DNA of 64,000 bases. Origin: Isoperla grammatica. Its lineage: Eukaryota > Arthropoda > Insecta > Plecoptera > Perlodidae. This document shows positions 31,146 to 44,493 of the stretch, piece by piece. The stretch spans positions 11,638,587 through 11,702,586 of the forward strand of contig OX246743.1 in NCBI GenBank assembly GCA_945910005.1, read 5' to 3'. Under the pieces are notes generated by a model, which was not told where the DNA came from, did no database searches, and saw only the letters and a list, made by a program, of their open reading frames with translations. Both the position numbers and the translations under genes were made by a program. Positions within the stretch are counted from its first letter, which is position 1, and each line of letters opens with the position of its first letter.

Positions 31146-33879
31146 CGCCTAACAATCTCATCAATGTGGCTCTCGTCACACCGTCATACTTGCGGCCCTC
31201 TTTGCAATCAAAACGCTTAACAATCTCCCCAATGTGGCTCTCGTCACACCTTCATACTTGAGGCCCTCTTTTTAATCCAAGCGCCTAACAATCTCCCCGA
31301 TGTGGCTCTCGTCACTCCGCCATACTTGCGGCCCTCTTTGCAATCCAAGCGCCTAACAATCTCGCCACTTCGCCATTCTTGCGGCCCTCTTTGCAATCCA
31401 ACCGCCTAACAAACTCCCCAATGTGACTCTCGTCACTCCGTCATACTTGCGGCCCTCTTTGCAATCCAAGTGCCTAACATCTCCCCAATGTGGCTCTCGG
31501 CACTCCCCCATACTTGCGGCCCTCTTTGCAATCCAAGTGCCTAACATCTCCCCAATGTGGCTCTCGCCACTCCGTCATACTTGCGGCCCTCTTTGCAATC
31601 CAAGCGCCTTTCAAACTCCCCAATGTGGCTCTCGTCACTCCGTCATACTTGCGGCCCTCTTTGCAATCCTAGCGCCTAACAAACTCCCCAATGTGGCTCT
31701 CGTCACCCCGTCATACTTGCGGCCCTCTTTGCAATCCAAGCGCCTAACAATCTCCCCAATGTGGCTCTCATCACTTTACCATACTTGCGGCCCTCTTTGC
31801 CATCCAAGCGCCTAACAATCTCCCCAATGTGGCTCTCGTCACTCGGTCATACTTGCGGCCCTCTTTGCAATCCAAGCGCCTTACAGACTCTCCAATGTGG
31901 CTCTCGTCACACCGCCATACTTGCGGCCCTCTTTGCAATCCAAGCGCTTTACAATCTCCCTAGTGTTGCTCTCGTCATTTCGTTAGACTTGCAGCCATCT
32001 TTGCAATCCAAGCGCCTAACAATCTCCCCAATGTGGCTCTCGTCACACCGTCATACTTGCGGCCCTCTTTGCAATCCAAGAGCCTCACAATCTCCCCAAG
32101 GTGGCACTTTCACTCCGTCACTCTTGCGGCCCTCTTTGCAATCCAAGCGCCTTACAATCTCCCCAATGTGGCTCTCGTCACACCGCCATACTCGCGGCCC
32201 TTTTTGCAATCAGAGCGCCTAACAATCGCCTTACAATCTCCCCAATGTGGCTCTCGGCACTCCACCATACTTGCGGCCCTCTTTGCAATCCAAGTGCCTC
32301 ACAATCTCCCCAATATGGCTCTCGTCACTCCACCATACGTGCGGCCCTCTTTGCAATCAAGACGCCTAACAATCTCCCCAATGTGGCTCTTGGCACTCCA
32401 CCATACTTGCGGCCCTCTTTGCAATCCAAGTGCCTAACATCTCCCCAATGTGGCTCTCGCCACTCCGCCATACTTGCGGCCCTCTTTGCAATCCAAGCGC
32501 CTTACAATCTCCCCAATATGGCTCTCGTCACTCCACTATACTTGCGGCCCTCTTTGCAATCAAAACGCCTAACAATCTCCCCAATGTGGCTCTCGGCACT
32601 CCACCATACTTGCGGCCCTCTTTGCAATCCAAGTGCCTTACATCTCCCCAATGTGGCTCTCGCCACTCTGCCATACTCGCGGCCCTCTTTTGCAATCCAA
32701 GCGCCTAACAATCTCCCCAATGTGTCTCTATTCACTCCACAATACTTGCGGCACTCTTTGCAATCAGAGCGCCTTATTATCTCCCCGATAAGGCTCTCGC
32801 CACTCCGTCATACTTGCGGCCCTCTTTGCAATCAAAGCGCCTAACAATCTCCCCAGTGGGGCTCTCACCACTCCGGCATACTTGCGGCCCTCTTTTCAAT
32901 CCAAGCGTCTAACAATCTCCCCAGTGTTGCTCTCGCCACTCCGTCATACTTGCGGCCCTCTTTGCAATCCAAGCGCCTAACAATCTCCCCAATGTGGCTC
33001 TCGTCACTCCACCATACCTGCGGCCCTCTTTGCAATCCAAGCGCCTTACAAACTCCCCAATGTGGCTCTCGTCACTCCGTCATACTTGCGGCCCTCTTTG
33101 CAATCCAAGCGCCTTACAAACTCCCCAATGTGGCTCTCGTCACTCCGTCATACTTGCGGCCCTCTTTGCAATCCAAGCGCCTAACAATTCATACTTGCGG
33201 CCCTCTTTGCAATCCAAGGGTCTAACAATCTCCCCAGTGGGGCTCTCACCACTCCGTCATACTTGCGGCCCTCTTTTCAATCCAAGCGTCTAACAATCTC
33301 CCCAGTGTTGCTCTCGCCACTCCGTCATACTTGCGGCCCTCTTTGTAATCCAAGCGCCTAACAATCTCCCCAATGTGGCTCTCGTCACTCCACCATACCT
33401 GCGGCCCTCTTTGCAATCCAAGCGCCTTACAAACTCCCCAATGTGGCTCTCGTCACTCCGTCATACTTGCGGCCCTCTTTGCAATCCAAGCGCCTTACAA
33501 ACTCCCCAATGTGGCTCTCGTCACTCCGTCATACCTGCGGCCCTCTTTGCAATCCAAGCGCCTTACAATCTTTTTAATGTGGCTCTCGTCACTCCGTCAT
33601 ACTTGCGGCCCTCTTTGCAATCCAAGCGCCTTGCAATCTCCCCAATGTGACTCTCGTCACTCCGTCATACTTGCGGCCCTCTTTGCAATCCAAGCGCCTT
33701 GCAATCTCCCCAATGTGGCTCTCGTCACACCGCCATACTTGCGGCCCTCTTTGCAATCAAAACGCCTAACAATCTCCCCGATGTGGGCTCTCGTTACTCC
33801 GCCATTCTTGCGGCCCTCTTTGCAATCCAAGCGCCTTACAATCTCCCCAATGTGGCTCTCGTCACACATTCATACTTGC
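31146..33879 (+). repeat. 68-bp satellite block A10 (A8/A9 chimera)
   Basis: About 40 monomers. Up to about 31.7 kb it carries A8 variants (CAACCGCC, CAATGTGACTC, CCTTTCAAACTCC). From the TTACAGACTCTCC monomer (about 31,886) it carries A9 variants at offset 3,055, including the 94-bp deletion. CTCATCAATG near 31,160 and CAATCCTAGCG near 31,670 are shared only with A11. Confidence 0.95.
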
Positions 33880-34200
33880 GATCAGATCATATTCTTGGAT
33901 ATTTTTTAAATCCAATGAAAGCCTCTTTTTGGAAATCTATCTATGAGAGAGCGTACGATGTGAGCGTACTATGTGAGGCATGGCGTACGCGGTAGCGTCG
34001 TGGACTAGTGTTTTAGAGGTCCGGGGTTCGAGACCCGTTACCACCACGATTTTTTTCTTCCATATTCAGAGCAGCAAAGTTAAGAAGGGTTTACTAAGGG
34101 GAAATTATTTTTTCAAGCGCTCGTAGCTTAAAAACGTGTGGTTCAAATTTGTTTCTGTATTTTTTTTATTTTTTTTGCGTTAATAATCTTGACAATAAAA
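33880..34200 (+). repeat. Spacer S11, shortened (321 bp)
   Basis: Same junction and filler as S8 and S10 (13-bp repeats at 33,949-33,974). AAAGTTAAGAAGG replaces AAAGTTGAGAAGG, as in S12. Confidence 0.95.
33974..34046 (+). pseudogene. tRNA-like module R of S11
   Basis: As in S8. Confidence 0.6.
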
Positions 34201-36841
34201 CGCCTAACAATCTCATCAATGTGGCTCTCGTCACACCGTCATACTTGCGGCCCTCTTTGCAATCAAAACGCTTAACAATCTCCCCAATGTGGCTCTCGTC
34301 ACACCTTCATACTTGCGGCCCTCTTTTTAATCCAAGCGCCTAACAATCTCCCCGATGTGGCTCTCGTCACTCCGCCATACTTGCGGCCCTCTTTGCAATC
34401 CAAGCGCCTAACAATCTCGCCACTTCGCCATTCTTGCGGCCCTCTTTGCAATCCAACCGCCTAACAAACTCCCCAATGTGACTCTCGTCACTCCGTCATA
34501 CTTGCGGCCCTCTTTGCAATCCAAGTGCCTAACATCTCCCCAATGTGGCTCTCGGCACTCCCCCATACTTGCGGCCCTCTTTGCAATCCAAGTGCCTAAC
34601 ATCTCCCCAATGTGGCTCTCGCCACTCCGTCATACTTGCGGCCCTCTTTGCAATCCAAGCGCCTTTCAAACTCCCCAATGTGGCTCTCGTCACTCCGTCA
34701 TACTTGCGGCCCTCTTTGCAATCCTAGCGCCTAACAAACTCCCCAATGTGGCTCTCGTCACCCCGTCATACTTGCGGCCCTCTTTGCAATCCAAGCGCCT
34801 AACAATCTCCCCAATGTGGCTCTCATCACTTTACCATACTTGCGGCCCTCTTTGCCATCCAAGCGCCTAACAATCTCCCCAATGTGGCTTTCGTCACTCG
34901 GTCATACTTGCGGCCCTCTTTGCAATCCAAGCGCCTTACAATCTCCCCAATGTGGCTCTCGTCACACCGCCATACTTGCGGCCCTCTTTGCAATCCAAGC
35001 GCTTTACAATCTCCCTAGTGTTGCTCTCGTCATTTCGTTAGACTTGCGGCCCTCTTTGCAATCCAAGCGCCTAACAATCTCCCCAATGTGGCTCTCGTCA
35101 CTCGGTCATACTTGCGGCCCTCTTTGAAATCGAAGAGCCTCACAATCTCCCCAAGGTGGAACTTTCACTCCGTCACTCTTGCGGCCCTCTTTGCAATCCA
35201 AGCGCCTTACAATCTCCCCAATGTGGCTCTCGTCACACCGCCATACTCGCGGCCCTCTTTGCAATCAGAGCGCATAACAATCGCCTTACAATCTCCCCAA
35301 TGTGGCTCTCGGCACTCCACCATACTTGCGGCCCTCTTTGCAATCCAAGCGCCTCACAATCTCCCTAATATGGCTCTCGTCACTCCACCATACGTGCGGC
35401 CCTCTTTGCAATCAAGACGCCTAACAATCTCCCCAATGTGGCTCTCGGCACTCCACCATACTTGCGGCCCTCTTTGCAATCCAAGTGCCTAACATCTCCC
35501 CAATGTGGCTCTCGCCACTCCGCCATACTTGCGGCCCTCTTTGCAATCCAAGCGCCTTACAATCTCCCCAATATAGCTCTCGTCACTCCACCATACTTGC
35601 GGCCCTCTTTGCAATCAAAACGCCTAACAATCTCCCCAATGTGGCTCTCGGCACACCACCATACTTGCGGCCCTCTTTGCAATCCAAGTGCCTAACATCT
35701 CCCCAATGTGGCTCTCGCCACTCCGCCATACTCGCGGCCCTCTTTTGCAATCCAAGCGCCTAACAATCTCCCCAATGTGTCTCTATTCACTCCACAATAC
35801 TTGCGGCCCTCTTTGCAATCAGAGCGCAATTATCTCCCCGATGCGGCTCTCGCCACTCCGTCATACTTGCGGCCCTCTTTGCAATCAAAGCGCCTAACAA
35901 TCTCCCCAGTGGGGCTCTCACCACTCCGTCATACTTGCGGCCCTCTTTTCAATCCAAGCGTCTTACAATCTCTCTTATGTGGCTCTCGTCACACCGCCAT
36001 ACTTGCGGCCCTCTTTGCAATCAGAGCGCCTAACAATCGCCTTACAATCTCCCCAATGTGGCACTTTCACTCCGTCACTCTTGCGGCCCTCTTTGCAATC
36101 CAAGCGCCTAACAATCTCTCCAATGTGGCTCTCGTCACTCCGTCATACTTGCGGCCCTCTTTGCAATCCAAGCGCCTTACAATCTCTCCAATGTGGCTCT
36201 CGTCACACCGCCATACTTGCGGCCCTCTTTGCAATCAGAGCGCCTAACAATCGCCTTACAATCTCCCCAATGTGGCACTTTCACTCCGTCACTCTTGCGG
36301 CCCTCTTTGCAATCCAAGCGCCTTAACCTCCCAAATGTGGCTCTCGTCACACCGCCATGCTCGCGGCCCTCTTTGCAATCCAAGCACCTAACAATCTCCC
36401 TAATGTGGCTTTCGTCACTCCGTCATACTTGCGGCCCTCTTTGTAATCCAAGCGCCTTACAAACTCCCCAATGTGGCTCTCGTCACTCCGTCATACTTTC
36501 GGCCCTCTTTGCAATCCAAGCGCCTAACAATCTCTCCAATGTGGCTCTCGTCACTCCGTCATACTTGCGGCCCTCTTTGCAATCCAAGCGCCTTGCAATC
36601 TCCCCAATGTGGCTCTCGTCACTCCGTCATACTTGCGGCCCTCTTTGCAATCCAAGCGCCTTGCAATCTCCCCAATGTGGCTCTCGTCACACCGCCATAC
36701 TTGCGGCCCTCTTTGCAATCAAAACGCCTAACAATCTCCCCGATGTGGGCTCTCGCCACTCTGCCATTCTTGCGGCCCTCTTTGCAATCCAAGCGCCCTA
36801 CAATCTCCCCAATGTGGCTCTCGTCACACCTTCATACTTGC
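34201..36841 (+). repeat. 68-bp satellite block A11 (A8/A12 chimera)
   Basis: About 39 monomers. A8-type order (offset 9,213) holds to about 35,960. It then switches at a CTCTCTTATGTGG monomer to the order seen at 39.2-39.6 kb (offset about 3,205), including the 79-bp monomer followed by GGCACTTTCACTCCG and an irregular GCGCCTTAACCTCCC monomer. Confidence 0.94.
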
Positions 36842-37423
36842 GATCAGATCATATTCTTGGATATTTTTTAAATCCAATGAAAGCCTCTTTTTGGAAATCT
36901 TTCTATATTTGGAGTTACAATTACACTAAGAATGAATAGAGATACAATGAGATTCATACCTGCATACATTGAGAGCAGTGTGTTATTTACCAGTGTAAGC
37001 GAGGCAATTTCTATCGGATGGCACGGCGTACGCAGTAACGTCGTAGCTTCGAATACTTGAGGTCTGGGGTTCAAAACCCATTACCCCCAATTTTTTTTTT
37101 CCATCTATTTCACACATTTATATCATTTATATCTCAATTTGCGGCGGTTTTATTATCAGATCGTATTCTCATGGATATTTTTTAAATCCAATGAAACCTT
37201 CTGTTCGTAAATCCATATATGTTTCGTTACATGCATACATTGAGAGCCGTGTGTTATCTATACCAGTCTAAGCGATCCAACTTCATATTCAGAGCAGCAA
37301 AGTTAAGAAGGGTTTACTAAGGGGAAATTATTTTTTCAAGCGCTCGTAGCTAAAAAACGTGTGGTTCAAATTTGTTTCTGTATTTTTTTTATTTTTTTTG
37401 CGTTAATTATCTTGACAATAAAA
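36842..37423 (+). repeat. Spacer S12, module R deleted (582 bp)
   Basis: CCAACTTC joins directly to ATATTCAGAGC. About 93 bp is lost, which removes the whole R module and its T-run. Both deletion ends lie in CTTCCAT in complete copies, so a short direct repeat probably mediated the loss. This is the mirror image of the shortened spacers, which kept R and lost L. Confidence 0.94.
37017..37089 (+). pseudogene. tRNA-like module L of S12
   Basis: 5' acceptor GATGGCA instead of GCTGGCA. The boxes are as in reference L. It is the only module in this spacer. Confidence 0.55.
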
Positions 37424-40400
37424 CGCCTAACAATCTCCCTAATGTGGCTCTCGTCACACCGTCATACTTGCGGCCCTCTTTGCAATCAAAACGCTTAACA
37501 ATCTCCCCAATGTGGCTCTCGTCACACCTTCATACTTGCGGCCCTCTTTTTTATCCAAGCGCCTAACAATCTCTCCGATGTGGCTCTCGTCACTCCGCCA
37601 TACTTGCGGCCCTCTTTGCAATCCAAGCGCCTAACAATCTCGCCACTTCACCATTCTTGCGGCCCTCTTTTTAATCCAAGCGTCTAACAATCTCCCCAAT
37701 GTGGCTCTCGTCACTCCACCATACTTGCGGCCCTCTTTGCAATCAAAACGCCTAACAATCTCCCCAATGTTGCTCTCGGCACTCCATCAAACTTGCGGCC
37801 CTCTTTACAATCCAAGTGCCTTAAATCTCCCCAATGTTTCTCTCGCCACTCCGCCATACTTGCGGCCCTCTTTTGCAATCCAAGCGCCTAACAATCTCCC
37901 CAATGTCTCTCTCGTCACTCCACCATACTTGCGGCCCTCTTTGCAATCAGAGCGCCTCATTATCTCCCCGATGCGGCTCTCGCCACTCCGTCATACTTGC
38001 GGCCAATCCGGCTTTGCAATCCAAGCGCCTTACAATCTCCCCAATGTGGCTCTCGTCACTCCACCATACTTGCGGCCCTCTTTGCAATCCAAGCGCCTTA
38101 CAAACTCCCCAATGTGGATCTCGTCACTCCGTCATACTTGCGGCCCTATTTGCAATCAAAACGCCTAACAATCTCCCCAATGTGGCTCTCGTCACACCGT
38201 CATTCTTGCGGCCCTCTTTGCAATCCAAGCGCCTTACAATCTCCCCAATGTGGCTCTCGTCACACCGTCATTCTTGCGGCCCTCTTTGCAATCCAAGCGC
38301 CTTACAATCTCCCCAATGTGGCTCTCGTCACACCGTTAAACTTGCGGCCCTATTTGCAATCCAAGCGCCTAACAATCTCCCCAATGTGGCTGTCGTCACT
38401 CCACCATACTTGCGGCCCTCTTTTCAATCGAAGTGCCTCATTTCTCCCTTATGTGGCTCTCGCCACTCCGCCATACTTGCGGCCCTCTTTGTAATCCAAG
38501 CGCCTAACAATCTCCCTAATGTGGCTCTCGCAACTCACTCATACTTCCGGCCCTCTTTGCAATCCAAGCGCCTAACAATCTCCCCAATGTGGCTCTCGTC
38601 ACTCCACTATACTTGCGGCCCTCTTTGCAATCCAAGCGCCTAAGAAACTCCCCAATGTGGCTCTCGTCACTCCGTCATACTTGCGGCCCTCTTTGCAATC
38701 CAAGCGCCTAGCAAACTCCCCAATGTGGCTCTCGTCACTCCGTCATACTTACGGCCCTCTTTGCAATCAAAACGCATAGCATCTCCCCAATGTGGCTCTC
38801 GGCACTCCGTCATACTTGCGGCCCTCTTTGTAATCCAAGCGCCTAACAATCTCGCCACTTCGCCATTCTTGCGGCCCTGTTTTTAATCCAAGCGTCTAAC
38901 AATCTCCCCAATGTGGCTCTCGTCACTCCACCATACTTGCGGCCCTCTTTGCAATCCAAGTGCCTAACATCTCCCTAATGTGGCTCTCGCCACTCCGCCA
39001 TACTTGCGGCCCTCATTGCGATCCAAGCGCCTTACAATCTCCCCAATGTGGCTCCCGTCACTCGGTCATACTTGCGGCCCTCTTTGCAATCCAAGCGCCT
39101 TACAATCTCTCCAATGTGGCTCTCGTCAATCCGCCATACTTGCGGCCCTCTTTGCAATCCAAGCGCCTTACAATCTCTCTTATGTGGCTTTCGTCACACC
39201 GCCATACTTGAGGCCCTCTTTGCAATCAGAGCGCCTAACAATCGCCTTACAATCTCCCCAATGTGGCACTTTCACTCCGTCACTCTTGCGGCCCTCTTTG
39301 CAATCCAAGCGCCTAACAATCTCTCCAATGTGGCTCTCGTCACTCCGTCATACTTGCGGCCCTCTTTGCAATCCAAGCGCCTTACAATCTCTCCAATGTG
39401 GCTCTCGTCACACCGCCATACTTGCGGCCCTCTTTGCAATCAGAGCGCCTAACAATCGCCTTACAATCTCCCCAATGTGGCACTTTCACTCCGTCACTCT
39501 TGCGGCCCTCTTTGCAATCCAAGCGCCTTAATCTCCCAAATGTGGCTCTCGTCACACCGCCATGCTCGCGGCCCTCTTTGCAATCCAAGCACCTAACAAT
39601 CTCCCTAACGTGGCTTTCGCCACTCCGTCATACTTGCGGCCCTCTTTGCAATCCAAGCACCTAACAATCTCCCCAATGTGGCTCTCGTCACTCTACCATA
39701 CTTGCGGCCCTCTATGCAATCAAAACGCCTAACAATCCCCCCAATGTGGCTCTCGTCACACCGTCATACTTGCGGCCCTCTTTGCAATCCAAGCGCCTTA
39801 CAATCTCCCCAATGTGGCTCTCGTCACTCGGTCATACTTGCGGCCCTCTTTGAAATCCAAGCGCCTTACAATCTCCTCAATGTGGCTCTCGTCACACCGC
39901 CATACTTGCGGCCCTCTTTGCAATCCAAGCGCCTTACAATCTCCCCAATGTGGCTCTCGTCACACCGCCATACTTGCGGCCCTCTTTGCAATCCAAGCGC
40001 CTTACAATCTCCCCAATGTGGCTCTCGTCACACCGACTTACTTGCGCCCTCTTTGCAATCCAAGCGCATAACAATCTCTCCAATGTGGCTCTCGTCACTC
40101 CACCATACTTGCGGCCCTCTTTGCAATCAAAACGCCTAACAATCTCCCCAATGTGGCTCTCGTCACACCGCCATACTCGCGGCCCTCTTTGCAATCAGAG
40201 CGCCTAACAATCGCCTTACAATCTCCCCAATGTGGCTCTCGGCACTCCACCATACTTGCGGCCTTCTTTGCAATCCAAGCGCCTTACAATCTCCCCAATA
40301 TGGCTCTCGTCACTCCACCATACGTGCGGCCCTCTTTGCAATCAAGACGCCTAACAATCTCCCCAATGTGGCTCTCGGCACTCCACCATACTTGCGGCCC

Positions 40401-40518
40401 TCTTTGCAATCCAAGTGCCTAACTGGCTCTCGCCACTCCACCATACCTGCGGCCTTCTTTGCAATCCAAGCGCCTTACAAACTCCCCGATGTGGCTCTCG
40501 TCACACATTCATACTTGC
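37424..40518 (+). repeat. 68-bp satellite block A12
   Basis: About 45 monomers with the common leader. At 38,005-38,011 AATCCGG replaces CT inside GCGGCC-CT-CTTTGC, a private +5-bp change. The right end (monomer with CTAACTGGCTCTCGCC lacking 12 bp, then ACCATACCTGCGG and CCCCGATGTGG) is shared with A13 and A20. Confidence 0.95.
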
Positions 40519-40693
40519 GATCAGATCATATTCTTGGATATTTTTTAAATCTAATGAAAGCCTCTTTTTGGAAATCTATTTATATTTGGAGTTACAATTA
40601 CACTAAGAATGAATAGAGATACAATGAGATTCATACATGCATACATTGAGAGCACTGTGTTATTTACCAGTGTAAGCGAGGCAATTTTTACCG

Positions 40694-40766
40694 GCTGGCA
40701 CGGCGTACGCAGTAACGTCGTAGCTTCGAATACTTGAGGTCTGGGGTTCAAAACCCATTACCCCCA
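40694..40766 (+). pseudogene. tRNA-like module L of S13
   Basis: As reference L. Confidence 0.6.
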
Positions 40767-40966
40767 ATTTTTTTTTTCCACCTATTTCACACATTAATAT
40801 CATTTATATCTCAATTTGCGGCGGTTTTATTATCAGATCGTATTCTCATGGATATTTTTTAAATCCAATGAAACCTTCTGTTCGTAAATCCATCTATGTT
40901 TCGTTACATGCATACATTGAGAGCCGTGTGTTATCTATACCAGTCTAAGCGATCCAACTTCCATCG

Positions 40967-41039
40967 TGAGGCATGGCGTACGCGGTAGCGTCGTGGACTA
41001 GTGTTTTAGAGGTCCGGGGTTCAAGACCCGTTACCACCA
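40967..41039 (+). pseudogene. tRNA-like module R of S13
   Basis: B box GGTTCAAGACC (G57 to A, still within consensus). The downstream terminator is interrupted by A. Confidence 0.6.
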
Positions 41040-41193
41040 CGATTTATTTCTTCCATATTCAGAGCAGCAAAGTTGAGAAGGGTTTACTAAGGGGAAATTA
41101 TTTTTTCAAGCGCTCGTAGCTAAAAAACGTGTGGTTCAAATTTGTTTCTGTATTTTTTTTATTTTTTTTGCGTTAATTATCTTGACAATAAAA

Positions 41194-44100
41194 CGCCTAA
41201 CAATCTCTCCAATGTGGCTCTCGTCACACCGTCATACTTGCGGCCCTTTTTGCAATCAAAACGCCTAACAATCTCCCCAATGTGGCTCTCGTCACACCTT
41301 CATACTTGCGGCCCTCTTTTTAATCCAAGCGCCTAACAATCTCCCCGATGTGGCTCTCGTATCTCCGCCATACTTGCGGCCCTCTTTGCAATCCAAGCGC
41401 CTAACAATCTCGCCACTTCGCCATTCTTGCGGCCCTCTTTTTAATCCAAGCGTCTAACAATCTCCCCAATGTGGCTCTCGTCACTCCACCACACTTGCGG
41501 CCCTCTTTGCAATCAAAACGCCTAACTATCTCCCCAATGTGGCTTTCGGCACTCCATCATACTTGCGGCCCTCTTTACAATCCAAGTGCCTTAAATCTCC
41601 CCAATGTGGCTCTCGCCACTCCGCCATACTTGCGGCCCTCTTTTGCAATCCAAGCGCCTAACAATCTCCCCAATGTCTCTCTCGTCACTCCACCATACTT
41701 GCGGCCCTCTTTGCAATCAGAGCGCCTCATTATCTCCCCGATGCGGCTCTCGCCACTCCGTAGTACTTGCGGCCCTCTTTGCAATCCAAGCGCCTAACAA
41801 TCTCCCCAATGTGGCTCTCGTCACTCCACCATACTTGCGGCCCTTTTTGCAATCCAAGCGCCTTACAAACTCCCCAATGTGGATCTCGTCACTCCGTCAT
41901 ACTTGCGGCCCTGTTTGCAATCAAAAATCCTAACAATCTCCCCATGTGGCTTTTGTCACTCGGTCATACTTGCGGCCCTCTTTGCAATCCAAGCGCCTTA
42001 CAATCTCCCCAATGTGGCTCTCGTCACACCGCCATACTTGCGGCCCTCTTTGCAATCCAAGCGCTTTACAATCTCCCTAGTGTTGCTCTCGTCATTTCGT
42101 TAGACTTGCGGCCCTCTTTGCAATCCAAGCGCCTTACAATCTCCCTAATGTGGCTCTCGTCACACCACCATACTCGCGGCCATCTTTGCAATCAGAGCGC
42201 CTAACAATCGCCTTACAATCTCCCCAATGTGCCTCTCGGCACTCAACCATACTTGCGGCCCTCTTTGCAATCCAAGCGCCTTACAATCTCCCCAATATGG
42301 CTCTCGTCACTCCACCATACGTGCGGCCCTCTTTGCAATCAAAACGCCTAACAATCTCCCCAATGTGGCTCTCGGCACTCCACCATACTTGCGGCCCTCT
42401 TTGCAATCCAAGTGCCTAACATCTCCCCAATGTGGCTCTCGCCACTCCGCCATACTTGCGGCCCTCTTTGCAATCAAAGCGCCTTACAATCTCCCCAATA
42501 TGGCTCTTGTCACTCCACCATATTTGCGGCCCTCTTTGCAATCAAAACGCCTAACAATCTCCCCAATGTGGCTCTCGGCACTCCACCATACTTGCGGCCC
42601 TCTTTGCAATCCAAGTGACTAACATCTCCCCAATGTGGCTCTCGCCACTCCACCATACCTGCGGCCCTCTTGTTATCCAAGCGCCTTACAAACTCCCCAA
42701 TGTGGCTCTCGTCACTCCGTCATACTTGCGGCCCTCTTTGCAATCCAAGCGCCTTACAAACTCCCCAATGTGTCTCTCGTCACTCCGTCATACTTGCGGC
42801 CCTTTTTGCAATCCAAGCGCCTAACAATCTCCCCAATGTGGCTCTCACCACTCCACCATACTTGCGGCCCTCTTTGCAATCCAAGTGCCTAACATCTCCT
42901 TTATGTGGCTCTCGCCACTTCGTCATACTTGCAGCCCTCTTTGCAATCCAAGCGCCTTGCAATCTCCCCAATGTGGCTCTCGTCACTCCGTCATACTTGC
43001 GGCCCTCTTTGCAATCCAAGCGCCTTGCAATCTCCCCAATGTGGCTCTCGTCACACCGCCATACTTGCGGCCCTCTTTGCAATCAAACCGTCTAACAATC
43101 TCCCCGATGTGGGCTCTCGCCACTCCGTCATACTTGCGGCCCTCTTTGCAATCCAAGCGCCTAACAATCTCCCCAATGTGGCTCTCGTCACACCACCATA
43201 CTTGCGGCCCTCTTTGCAATCGAAGTGCCTCATTTCTCCCTTATGTGGCTCTCGCCACTCCGCCATACTTGCGGCCCTCTTTGATATCCAAGCGCCTAAC
43301 AATCTCCCTAATGTGGCTCTCGCCACTCCGTCATACTTGCGGCCCTCTTTGCAATCCAAGCGCCTAACAATCTCCCCAATGTGGCTCTCGTCACTCCACT
43401 ATACTTGCGGCCCTCTTTGCAATCCAAGCCCCTAACAAACTCCCCAATGTGGCTCTCGTCACTCCGTCATACTTGCGGCCCTCTTTGCAATCCAAGTGCC
43501 TAACATCTCCCCAATGTGGCTCTCGGCACTCCCCCATACTTGCGGCCCTCTTTGCAATCCAAGTGCCTAACATCTCCCCAATGTGGCTCTCGCCACTCCG
43601 TCATACTTGCGGCCCTCTTTGCAATCCAAGCGCCTTACAAACTCCCCAATGTGGCTCTCGTCACTCCGTCATACTTGCGGCCCTCTTTGCAATCCAAGCG
43701 CCTAACAAACTCCCCAATGTGGCTCTCATCACTTTGCCATACTTGCGGCCCTCTTTGCCATCCAAGCGCCTAACAATCTCCCCAATGTGGCTCTTGTCAC
43801 TCGGTCATACTTGCGGCCCCCTTTGCAATCCAAGCGCCTTACAATCTCCCCAATGTGGCTCTCGTCACACCGCCATACTTGCGGCCCTCTTTGTAATCCA
43901 AGCGCTTAACAATCTCCCGAGTGTTGCTCTCGTCATTTCGTTAGACTTGCGGCCCTCTTTGCAATCCAAGCGCCTTACAATCTCCCCAATGTGGCTCTCG
44001 TAACACACCGTCATACTTGCGGCCCTCTTTGCAATCCAAGAGCCTCACAATCTCCCAAAGGTGGCACTTTCACTCCGTCACTCTTGCGGCCCTCTCTGCA

Positions 44101-44493
44101 ATCCAAGCGCCTTACAATCTCCCCAATGTGGCTCTCGTCACACCGCCATACTCGCGGCCCTCTTTGCAATCAGAGCGCCTAACAATCGCCTTACAATCTC
44201 CCCAATGTGGCTCTCGGCACTCCACCAGACTTGCGGCCCTCTTTGCAATCCAAGCGCCTTACAATCTCCCCAATATGGCTCTCGTCACTCCACCATACGT
44301 GCGGCCCTCTTTGCAATCAAGACGCCTAACAATATCCCCAATGTGGCTCTCGGCACTCTACCATACTTGCGGCCCTCTTTGCAATCCAAGTGCCTAACTG
44401 GCTCTCGCCACTCCACCATACCTGCGGCCCTCTTTGCAATCCAAGCGCCTTACAAACTCCCCGATGTGGCTCTCGTCACACCTTCATACTTGC
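41194..44493 (+). repeat. 68-bp satellite block A13
   Basis: About 48 monomers with the common leader. The part from about 42.6 kb parallels block A20 near 61.5-63.15 kb (local offset about 18.6 kb), including the GAAGTGCCTCATTTCTCCC, ATCACTTTGCCATAC and CTAACTGGCTCTCG monomers. TCGTAACACACCGTC near 44,000 is a private 2-bp insertion. Confidence 0.95.

Larger units (their letters stand above)
40519..41193 (+). repeat. Spacer S13 (675 bp)
   Basis: Full length. The T-run after module R is broken (GATTTATTTC). Confidence 0.96.
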
